Of a stretch of 64,000 nt of DNA, positions 33,815-43,239 are shown piece after piece (the first letter of the stretch is position 1; each line of letters begins with the position of its first letter). The stretch is taken from NCBI GenBank assembly GCA_025766275.1, contig JAFKAC010000064.1:186001-250000 (forward strand), in the 5' to 3' direction. The notes beneath the pieces were generated by a model. That model searched no databases. It saw nothing but the letters and a program-made list of their open reading frames with translations, and was not told the DNA's origin. Made by a program: the position numbers and the translations under genes. This DNA comes from Lactarius indigo. Its lineage: Eukaryota > Basidiomycota > Agaricomycetes > Russulales > Russulaceae.

Positions 33815-36800
33815 ATGTCCTTGCAACTTACTGCTCTTGTCCCCGTGTTTGATGGCTCTAACTGGGCCATCTGGTCGAATGCCATCAAGCCTTCTTCATG
33901 TCCCAAGGACTCTGGGGTTATGTCGATGGATCTATCCCTCTCGACACAACCACCACCACCAACATTCAAGCTGCTTGGCGTCATAGTGATGAAATGGCTA
34001 GGGGTAATCTTACCCTTTGTCTTTCTCCTGTGATCCAACAAGCTGTTACTGGTACCTCTGCCCAGGTTCTCTGGAATGCAGTTAAAGATCACTATGGAGC
34101 AGTCTCTTTACCCCGCATCTACAAGGACTTTAAAGAAGCGATTTCTATTCGCTTCAATCCTAACCAGAACCCTGTCGCAACATTTGAGAAGATGGCAGCT
34201 GCCTTTTCTCATCTCGGTGCAATAACTGTCGGCACTGGTGCTAATGCTACAACGCTTGCAATAAAGCCCCCCCTTCAGGCATTAATCGCCATGTCCGCTC
34301 TTCCTCAGAAATGGGAGAATCTCATTCCCATTATCTGTAGTGCCACTGCCACTATGGATCTCAAACTCAACTCAGTTGTTGCTGTAGTCATTGGGCAGTT
34401 TGAGACCGAAACTAATCACGGACAGCATAAGGGTGCTCATAATGCGCAGAAGCTTTCTGCCGTTAAGCACAAGCGCGATAACCCTCACTTTTCTAAGCAG
34501 GGTAGTCAGCAGCAGCTGCAGCCTTCTACTTCTAATGCCCCTGGCCTGTCTTCCCAGCAGCAGCCTAACCAGCAGCGCGGAGGACGTGGATCCAGCCGTG
34601 GCAGAGGAAAAGGGAAAGGCAAAGCGCGTGGTGGCGCTCCCCAGTATTCCCACATAGCTTCCATTGCCACACTATCTCCACCTACTTCTCACAAGGTGAT
34701 CCATATTGGGTCATCTGGGGTCTCTACTCATACAGAAGTCGAATCCTCTACCCCTCAGAGGTCTCTGGGCTTCTTTCCTTCCATTAATACCACTATGATG
34801 CTCGCAGAGCGGCTGAATGTACCTGCTACAGTTCAGACCACAAAGACGCTTGAGCAGCGCTTCGCCAATGTGGATGCACAAATGTGCCCTCGGATTGAGA
34901 AGTTTATTGATGAAGAATACGACTCTGATTTCGATGTTGATATGTCGCGACCGCCTCCAGCAGGCGCACAATCAATAGTTGATATTGAGAGTCTAGATGA
35001 CTCTGAGATTGCCGCCTATTGCAGTGAGTCATCTAATTCCCTGCAAATAGACTTAAGTGATTTGACAGTATTGGATCTTGACTTGGTAACAGATTGCCGA
35101 GCTCAGACTCCTGATTACGTCGATCCAGAGACAGTTGAGGCAGACGAGATAACAAAAATGTGGGAACAACTGGGATTTACTGGTTCCGGTTCTATTCCAA
35201 GAGTTCCTTCTCACGAACTAATTCTTGCCACATGGACTAGAAACCAGCAATTCCTACACTCTCAGGGGCTTCTGATGCACCCCGACTTTGGTACTTTGGT
35301 ATCTCCGCTGGGCTCACAGGCAGAAACCCCCAAACACTTTCTAACTGGTCCAGATGAGGTCCTGGATTGGGGTTCTGATGAAGAAGAGTACGTGACTCCT
35401 TCATTTTGCTTATTACGTGCTGACAACGTTCTAGAATTAGTCCTGCCCCCAAGAAGTCTAAAGGGTGGCAGATTTAATAATAACGTAGTAGTGTCGCATG
35501 TAACGAAGTTGTCTGAAATGTACAATATTAGCAGTGCTCTTCTCGATTTTCTTGAGTGTGAGCATAATGAGTACTTCAGCCAATGCGCAGAATGTCTGAA
35601 GTGTACAAAAAATATGTGGCTCCTTGACTCAGGAGCCTCAGCACATTTTACCAACCAAATTAGTGATTTTATCAAGTATAAGTCACTACCCAAGTCTGAA
35701 AGAATACCTGTTAAAACTGCGGCTCACATGATATATGTTGAAGGAATAGGAACTGTCTTGCTTGAGCATTATCTCGCAGATAAGCTTGTAACTACATGAG
35801 TTCATCCAGTCTTTCACATACCCTCTATGAGCATGTGGCTTTTATCAATGGGAGTCTTTCTACAGCAAGGATTGCACGTTTTGGGGAATTTGCAGCATAT
35901 AACCTTGCTAAGAAAAAACAAAACAATTGTCCAATGTAAACCCCTAGTTCACGGACAATCACTATATTGGCTAGATGCCTCCATTTCTACTCTAATTGAG
36001 TCGCAATATGCAAACATATCTGCATTGCAAAATGTAGATTATGACCTTATGCATTGTTGCCTCGGACACCCATCTAAAGAGGTTCTAAGACAATCTAAGG
36101 AAAACACTAAGGGTTTCCCTGATGGGATTGTAATTCCTACCTCTGATAAACTATGTCCAGGATGTGCGCAAGGAAAAATGCCTGCAGCATCTCATCTGCC
36201 TTCCGAAACTAGGGCTAAAGCTTCTTTTAATCGAATTCATTCCGATTTAAAAAGCTTCCCTATACTGTTGTATCACAAGTACAAGTATTTTATTGTCTTC
36301 TTTGACGATTATACTTCCTTTGCTTGGATCACTCTTTTACGGGACAAAGCCTCTGCTATTACTGCTTTAAAGCAGTGGCTTGCGTTAATAAAAAATCAAT
36401 TTAATGCTACCATAAAAGAATGGATGTCTGATGCCGGCAGTGAATATAAGTCGGATGCTTTCCTAAAGCAATTAAAGGATGCCGGCATTACAGTGCTACA
36501 GTCTGCACCACATACGCCACAACAAAATGGGCGCACTGAGCGCTTTATGTGCACCATAATGGACAAAGCTCAGGCTATGCGCCTTGATGCTTGTTTACCT
36601 CAGAGTTGGTGGGAATTTGCAGTCTTACATGCTACACATTGTTACAATAGAACTCCAATTAGTTGCCTTCAATGGCAGACTCCTTATAAACTATTGTACA
36701 ATGAAGTACCTGATATTTCTCATCTTCAAGTGTTTGGTTCAGGTGCATATGTCCATATCCCTAAGGCTCACCAGGTGAATAAACTTTCCCCTAAAAGCGA

Positions 36801-39705
36801 ACTCATGATCTACCTTGGTAGAGGATCTGGGATGAAGGCTGATGTCTTCATGCACACACCCAATACTTTGTTCTATTCGGACAAAGCACTCTTTGATGAA
36901 GGATTATTTCCTAAGTGTCCTTCTGACAGTGTCAGGAGTAAACCTAAAGGTGTAACTCAGTTAGATGATACAGCTTCAGATGATGAGCTGTCTGTAGACA
37001 ATACCACTCCTGGTGTTGATGATGACCCTCCACCTGAGCCTCCAAAATGGAGAAGCACTCCCCAGCCTGTTGGGCCTGGACCTCCTAGTACATCTACTGG
37101 AGGTACTGGATCGCTGCTACCTCCGCCTTTACCACTGCAACCTGTACCAGGTCCTAGTCAACCTAGGAGAACAGCGTGTACAAGGAAACCCACTTCTTGT
37201 CCAGATAATGTCTATGGAGATAGGCCTCCTACTATGATAATTTGTGACATTGAGTGGACTCGCACATGGTGACAATTGACTGGTGACCAGCCAAGTAGCT
37301 CTCAGTTGCGTTCCCATCAAGATCAGATGGTACCAGGAGATTTTCCTGAGCAACCCGAGTCTGGTCCTTCTAGTGCACCGGGTGATAATCCGCACCTTTC
37401 GGATGATGAAGTAGAGCAACAATTGCTTGCCCGCCTTGCTCAGGAAGGGGGAGTCAAATTTCTAGATCTTCTGCTTGCCAAAGCAGTTTCACCAATAGAT
37501 CTAGATGCACCTGATACCTCTAATATTTGTGAATGGACCTATCGGGACATTCTTAAAATGCCAAGTGACTCTCAGGAGGAGTGGCGTAATGCATGCAAAG
37601 AGGAACTTGCTTCCCTTCGCAATCACAAAGTCTACAAACTTGTTAACCCACTGAAAGGCAGAAAGGTTATCAAGAATCGATGGGTATTTGACTTAAAGTC
37701 AGATGGTCGAAAGAAAGCCAGGCTAGTTGCCAAAGGCTTTTCTCAGGTTGAAGGCATTGATTATGACGAAATATTCTCACCTGTGGTACACTTTGAGACT
37801 GTCTGGATGATGCTCGTGCTTACAGCGCTGAAGGATTGGCACATCTCTGGACTGGACGTCAAAACAGCCTTCCTATATGGAGACCTTGATGAGGAACTCT
37901 ACATGGAACAACCTGAAGGGTTTAAAATCCCTGGCCAACAAAACAAAGTGATACACCTTAGAAAAGCCATCTACGGACTTAAACAAGCTGCTCTTGCTTG
38001 GTGGAGAGCGCTGGATAAATCCATGGGCACTCTAAGTTGTACACGTCTACAATCAGACTCAGGTCTGTTTGTAAATGAGGATAAAACAATTGTAGTAATT
38101 GTCTATGTCGATGATGTCCTCTTCCTCGGGAAACACAAAAAACACATTGATTCCCTGAAGCAGCGCTTCATGAGAATCTGGGAATGCAGAGACCTTGGTG
38201 ATACCAAAGAGTTTCTTTGAATGCACATACTACGTTCTAAAGGTAGAATCCTGATCAATTAGCAGGATTATCTTCAGAAAGTGTTGCAGCGCTTCAAACT
38301 GATTAATGCCAAATCAGTACCCACTCCACTACTGGAAGGGTATCATCCTACCCCTAATAAGGGAACTGCATCTCCAGATCTCCGTGCTTCATACCAACAA
38401 GTGATAGGATCACTCCTATACATTATGATTGGTACGCGACCGGATATTGCCTATGCTGTTACCAAAATGGCGCAGTTTGCTGCCAACCCATCAGAAGACC
38501 ATTTAAAGTGTGCTCTTTACATATGCCGCTACTTACTTGGTACTTCAAACTATGCCTTAGTCTATGACGGCAAGAGTGATGCTGGTATAATAGCATACGC
38601 AGATTCTGACTGGGCTTCAGACCCAGTTACCAGGAAGTCCACTATGGGCTACTTAGTAAAAATTGATGAACAGCAAAGACATAACCAGTACTCACAGAGG
38701 CAAAGAGTCTGTGGTGAGATACTAGTGGCAAGCTGGTTAGCAGCAGAGGGGAATGTCAAGCAGTGAAGTAGAGGGTGTCTGGCACACAAGCAGTGAGAAC
38801 TGATGTTGTTACATTAGAGGGAAGGGAGCTTACCTGGCACACAAGCAGTGAGAACTGATGTGGACCAGGAGCATACATGGTACTCTACTTATACTCCTAC
38901 AGAGGGTGACAGTAGTACAAGGCAAGTAATGCTAGTCACAGAATACAAAGGAGCTATTGTTCTACAAAGGGACAAAAGAGTGGACGCTTTGAGAACAACG
39001 GGAAGGAGAACAAGAAGAGTCCAGAACTAGATGATATCATACTGACATCATAATAAGGATAATACCAAGTAAAGAACAAAGGAAAGTACAAAGGCGTTAT
39101 ACAACGCAGAGTCCGGATGTATGATGTCATAGAAGTACAGTGATGTCATAGATGACGCAATGATAAGTCCAGATTGTACAGATCAAATAGTATCTAATCT
39201 ACAAGTCCTGTATATCTAATCTAAAGCAGTCCATGCTGCAAGTCCGGTCCGTTAGAGCTGCTAAGTGCGCAAGGGTCACTTATCAACAAAAATGGCAAAT
39301 GGAATATTTTGCTGGAATTTGAGAGCACAAAAGTCAATTGCACTCTCATCCACTGAAGCAGAATATATGTCGCTGTGTGATACAAGCAGACAATTGGTTT
39401 GGATACAATCACTCTTTCATGAGCTTGGAATAAATCTAGAACCAATTCCATTATGCGGAGATAATCAAGGCTCCATATTCCTATCTTCTAATCCGGTTCA
39501 AGAAAAACGGATTAAACACATTGATTTATGTCACCACTACATATGTGAAGTAATCCGTGATAAGAAGATAGAGTTATTCTTTATAGAAGGAGCTGAGAAC
39601 CCCGAAGATCTTTTTACTAAGAACCTGGGTTGCATTAAGTTCCTAAAATTCAGGGAACAGCTTGGGCTTGAGTTTTCCTTGCCTACGCAAGCTCAAGCAA
39701 CTTGA
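33815..39705 (+). pseudogene. pol: Copia-E gag-pol
   Basis: Gag begins at 33815 (MSLQLTALVPVFDGSNWAIW); one base is missing near 33885, after which a single frame runs to the end. Order: gag, an RG-rich basic block (about 34570-34640) in place of a zinc knuckle, a roughly 300-residue acidic spacer, protease (WLLDSGASAHF near 35620), GAG-pre-integrase and integrase (35827-37000), RT (37550-38220, YVDDV) and RNase H. In-frame stops are at 35797-35799, 37270-37272 and 38218-38220, with one TAG near 38260. RNase H is split by the solo LTR at 38664-39288; removing it and one TSD copy restores GYLVKMANGIFCW. Confidence 0.9.
38664..39288 (-). mobile_element. Solo LTR (Copia-G family) inside Copia-E
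   Basis: 625 bp, related to the Copia-G 3' LTR at 55951-56566. It is flanked by a perfect TSD AAAAT (38659-38663 and 39289-39293). In element orientation it starts TGTTGATAAGTG and ends TTCATCA. It splits RNase H of Copia-E and so is younger than that element. Confidence 0.95.
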
Positions 39706-40178
39706 CCACTATGCCTGAAGGGTAGTAGATAAAAAGGGTTTTTCATAGCTTCTCCGTGTACATCGCTTCTTCTTTAGAAGTGAGTCACGAACGACTTGTT
39801 CTGAGAAAGCTCTTTTGTCACAAACCATAGAAGTTTATTGAGTCATCTGACTCTAAGCCTCTCATGGTTTTGCATCAAACAACCCTGGTATCTCTACCAG
39901 AAGGAAGTTCACACATCCTGTTCTATCAAGGTGTAGTACGAGAGGTCAAATTGCTCATGAGAAACTGAGGATCGACGACCATTGTTGGGATGTAGCATCT
40001 TTACTACAATTTACAAAACTCCTCACAAAAAGGATGTTGCGATGACCCCACAACCAAATCCCCTATACATCCCTATGACATTTGAGGGTTGAGGCCTTTC
40101 CAGTCGATGTTTATTACCCATCCTTATGTCTATAGAGTAAGGCTATTGCTTAGAAGCGCTTTACTAGCTGCACTAAGC

Positions 40179-40187
40179 AAGGGGGAG
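40179..40187 (+). promoter_or_regulatory. Copia-E polypurine tract
   Basis: AAGGGGGAG immediately upstream of the 3' LTR; the usual primer for plus-strand DNA synthesis. Confidence 0.7.
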
Positions 40188-40588
40188 TGTTGGAACGTGA
40201 TAAGTACGTAAGGACCTTATCTATAGCAGTTACAACATTACGGTACTATGTTTACCATATTAGGCAAGTCAGGATACATATGGTAGTGGGCATATCATGT
40301 CCGGTGATGAGGAGAAGTCTCATGACTGTCTCAGAAGTGTGAAACACATCAGGTGTGTGTAAAAACACGATATTGTGGACACCTTTACTCATCACTTTTG
40401 TGCAAATGGACATGGTGGGGCCATAGAGCATAAATATCCTCCTATGGGGAGGGAGGCGAATACAGAACTTCACCCCTCTTCACTTGTGCACACTCTCCCC
40501 TCTGAAACAGTCTCTCAACCTACTGCAAAGGTGAGAACATCCCTCCTGCGTGCTGCACTTTAGCCTGTAAGGCTTTTGCTGCACAACA
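40188..40588 (+). repeat. Copia-E 3' LTR
   Basis: 401 bp, TGTTGGAACG...CACAACA. A possible TATA-like ATAAATA lies near 40430. No ATG occurs between there and the host ATG at 40602, so this LTR could drive the downstream gene. Confidence 0.9.
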
Positions 40589-40760
40589 CTCCCGTGCACC
40601 CATGGAGCCCACAGCTGATCGCCACATTGCTGGCATCGACTACATCAGCTCTGGAGACGAGGAGAGGGTAGTCACAGTGCGCAGAAAGCATAAGCGGCCT
40701 GCGAGCATTGTCGAAGATTCAGCATCAGAGCTAGAGACTGGTCCCACTGACACGGTAAGC

Positions 40761-40765
40761 CATAC
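40761..40765. repeat. Target-site duplication of Gypsy-F (left)
   Basis: CATAC, repeated at 48446-48450. Confidence 0.95.
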
Positions 40766-41220
40766 TGTTACGGTTCTCGTGTTGAGGACCCTTACTGTAC
40801 CGGTTGTGACTACGGCGGTAAGGTAGATTAGTCACGGACTCGGGGTTTACGAAGGAGTTAGGTGTTTACGAATGACTCGATCCTAGTACAGGTAGTAGTA
40901 GTATTAGGATTGCGGTACTTACGCGATACGTTGGACGCTACATTACTGTGACTCATAGCAGCGCTTGAAAGCCTGCTCTTCTTGTATTTAAGGTAGCTGC
41001 GGAAGACCAAGACACGCCATCTTGGTCTTCTTCAATCGTCACTTCTTGTCTCTATCCTCCTTTCGCCTTTGCCGCAGTGAGAGCAGGGCCGCAGTTATAC
41101 TAGTGTCTTCGAACATCTAGACAAAGCCTTCGTGCCATACGCCTTGAGGCGTGACCAGCTAAGTCATCGGAAGTCGCCTTTATCGAGCTCAAGTCGAGCT
41201 AACGCTGTGACGGCGTTACA
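40766..41220 (+). repeat. Gypsy-F 5' LTR
   Basis: 455 bp, TGTTACGG...GCGTTACA. Two blocks (40786-40825 and 40917-40976) are nearly the same in the otherwise different LTRs of Gypsy-A, B, H and the solo LTRs. The TATA box and predicted transcript start are listed separately. Confidence 0.97.
40985..41029 (+). promoter_or_regulatory. Gypsy-F core promoter: TATA box, inverted pair and predicted start
   Basis: TATTTAAG at 40985-40992 is followed 34 nt after its first base by ATCTTGGTCTT (41019-41029), the predicted 5' end of the RNA. A near-perfect inverted copy, AAGACCAAGAC, lies at 41003-41013, so the start site sits beside a DNA inverted repeat. The same spacing is found in Gypsy-H (TATA 62504, start motif 62538). 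Confidence 0.65.
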
Positions 41221-41222
41221 TT

Positions 41223-41233
41223 AAGACCAAGAT
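41223..41233 (+). promoter_or_regulatory. Gypsy-F self-primer binding site
   Basis: AAGACCAAGAT, two bases inside the LTR boundary. It is the exact reverse complement of the 11 bases at 41019-41029. It does not begin with TGG as a tRNA-primed site would. In the Tf1/sushi group the first 11 bases of the RNA fold back onto such a site and serve as primer; the length and position agree. Confidence 0.7.
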
Positions 41234-41241
41234 CATTCATT

Positions 41242-43239
41242 GTGGCGACTGTCAATACCAGAGATCAGTGGACGAACTTCCGTCCCTACTATCTAGACCG
41301 AAGAGGAGATCGCAACGTACCAACTCGATTCCTAGGAGCAGCCAGGTGGAGAGACCGAGGAGACGAGACCGGATACTTTGTAGAGTTCAACGGACCTACA
41401 AGGTTCAGACCTGTTGAGTTCAATTTCGACCACCTGTGTTGGGTAGAGGTTACTTGGAACCCCATAGATCATCGCTGGGACGTTATCAGACCAGCAGGGA
41501 GGCAATACCAGTGCGACATAGACGCACGCGAACTCAATTCACGGGCCGATTGGGGACCTATTGACGGCCAGTTGCAAGAACATTCCACTGGAGAAGCGGT
41601 TAGCGAAGAAACTGAAGAAGAACAAAGTGAGGAAGGACAACCCGCGAGTGTCGGACCAATCGAGCAATATACCATCCAACGAGCTGAGTCCCTACACATC
41701 TCAGAAACCCCAGAAGTCATTCACGTACGATCACCAGCAGCAGAAATGGCGACAACCACTATGATGGCCGAAGAAATCATGGTCGTCAGAGAACAAGCGG
41801 CGCGAGAAGCTGCCGAAGCAATCAGACAAGAGTCACAACGAAACCTCATGCCTATTAACCCTGAAACAGGACATCGCATGACGGCAGATGACGCAGCAAT
41901 TTTTCGGGCTATCGGACCCGACCAAGGAGATCCCCCGTCAGGAGATAGAGCAAGACGAGAACTACCACTAGACCCTCCACCAGGATGGGGAGGGCCACCA
42001 GGGGACGACTTTCCCCGGCGCCCAGGAAGAGGAGGAAACCCGCCTGACCTCCCAAATAACCCACCAGGAGAAGGACCCCCAGGTGGAGGCGGAGGAGGCG
42101 GAGGAGGCGGTGGTGGCGGCGCAGGAGGGGGAGGACATGGACATGAAAAACTAACCGGTGAACCCCCCACCATCTTTGACGGAGACCGTACTAAAGTGGA
42201 TTCGTTCCTCACGCAATGGCACGTATATTGGGGGATGAATCTCGACACCCCCGTCATGCGCAACGACTACCGACGAAGCCTCCTCTTTCTGTCATATATA
42301 AAGGGGGTATCAGTCAGCGAATGGGTACTCTCGTACCTCAAATGGCTCAACCGGCAGATACAACGAGGAATAGATCAACATACACGCGATTTATGGAACG
42401 CGGTAGCGGAGGGGTTTAACCAAAGGTTCGTCAACACCCTCGAACGAGAACAAGCTCAAGCGCTTCTTAGAAAAGGACTCAAGATGGTTGATGGAGATAT
42501 TGACAAGTACGTCAATGAGTTCGAAGAAGCCGCCAGGAAAGCCGGATACCGCCTCAACGACCCCCAAACAATCGATCTCTTCACAAAGGGGTTACCCAAA
42601 AAACTCTACGAGAAAACCTATGATCTGGACGAACCAGAAACGTTCGACGAGTGGAAGCGAGCGACGCTCCGAAGGCAACGTAACTACATCCATATCCGTG
42701 CACGAGTGGATGAGTACAAGGACACCAAACCCAAGAAGACGGGCAACGCCGGGTGGACCGTCCCCCAAAACCTCGCCAACCCATGGGCGATGGACACCTC
42801 CGCAGATCGAACAAAGGCACGACTAGCAGGGTCGGAAGAAATCGACTACAGTAAGCCGCCATATACTGGCCTACCCCCCTTCCCGCCAAGGGGAGGACCG
42901 GGAGCCAGAGGGCGAGGACGGGGAGGGTCACGACGAGACCTAAGGACGGTGTTGTGTTACAACTGCAACGCGCCGGGTCATCTCTCACGAAATTGCCCCC
43001 ATCCCAGACAGCCACGACAATGGCAACCACAAAACCCCGGACCCTCCAATGTTCGGACAACGGAGACCGACTACTACGCGCAAGAGTCCCCACCAGCCCA
43101 GATACAGGCCGCCTCGACCAGCAAAACAGCCGAAGAACGCGCCAAAGAATGGCTTACCGGAGTTGCGAACGCGCCCGACGAAGTAAAAGACCTGATATTG
43201 CAGGATCTGTGGGGGAAAGAGGGTTTTCGGAGCGCCTGA
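41242..43239 (+). CDS. gag: Gypsy-F Gag
   Basis: 665 residues. It opens with VATVNTRDQWTNFRPYYLDR at a GTG with A at -3 and G at +4. No ATG in any frame occurs between the predicted RNA start (41019) and about 41746. Acidic stretch (about 41590-41640), Pro/Gly linker with a Gly run (42084-42135), capsid-like region (FDGDRTKVDSFLTQWHVYW and on, 42174-42720), RG-rich basic segment (42888-42940), one CCHC knuckle with Cys/His codons at 42955, 42964, 42979 and 42994, and a conserved end DLWGKEGF. Role: capsid and RNA packaging. Pol follows in the -1 frame. Confidence 0.92.
   Translation: MATVNTRDQWTNFRPYYLDRRGDRNVPTRFLGAARWRDRGDETGYFVEFNGPTRFRPVEFNFDHLCWVEVTWNPIDHRWDVIRPAGRQYQCDIDARELNSRADWGPIDGQLQEHSTGEAVSEETEEEQSEEGQPASVGPIEQYTIQRAESLHISETPEVIHVRSPAAEMATTTMMAEEIMVVREQAAREAAEAIRQESQRNLMPINPETGHRMTADDAAIFRAIGPDQGDPPSGDRARRELPLDPPPGWGGPPGDDFPRRPGRGGNPPDLPNNPPGEGPPGGGGGGGGGGGGGAGGGGHGHEKLTGEPPTIFDGDRTKVDSFLTQWHVYWGMNLDTPVMRNDYRRSLLFLSYIKGVSVSEWVLSYLKWLNRQIQRGIDQHTRDLWNAVAEGFNQRFVNTLEREQAQALLRKGLKMVDGDIDKYVNEFEEAARKAGYRLNDPQTIDLFTKGLPKKLYEKTYDLDEPETFDEWKRATLRRQRNYIHIRARVDEYKDTKPKKTGNAGWTVPQNLANPWAMDTSADRTKARLAGSEEIDYSKPPYTGLPPFPPRGGPGARGRGRGGSRRDLRTVLCYNCNAPGHLSRNCPHPRQPRQWQPQNPGPSNVRTTETDYYAQESPPAQIQAASTSKTAEERAKEWLTGVANAPDEVKDLILQDLWGKEGFRSA
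43221..43227 (+). promoter_or_regulatory. Putative -1 frameshift heptamer GGGTTTT
   Basis: In the gag frame it reads G GGT TTT, a canonical X XXY YYZ slippery site, four codons before the gag stop. Slipping here enters the pol frame, which is open from 42954. Gypsy-B has the same heptamer at the same place; Gypsy-A has GGATTTT. Confidence 0.55.

Larger units (their letters stand above)
33065..40588 (+). mobile_element. Copia-E, inactivated Ty1/Copia element
   Basis: Plus-strand element with a 5' LTR missing its first 29 bases, gag-pol in one frame, and a 401-bp 3' LTR. The integrase-before-RT order marks it as Copia. It carries several nonsense codons, a frameshift and a 625-bp solo LTR in RNase H. 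Its 3' LTR ends 13 bp before the ATG of a host gene. By eye the LTRs differ at about 4 percent, mostly transitions. Confidence 0.95.

Noticed and set aside
40252..40473. Minus-strand open frame in the Copia-E LTR, repeated at 33100-33321
   Set aside because: It is present only because the LTR is duplicated.
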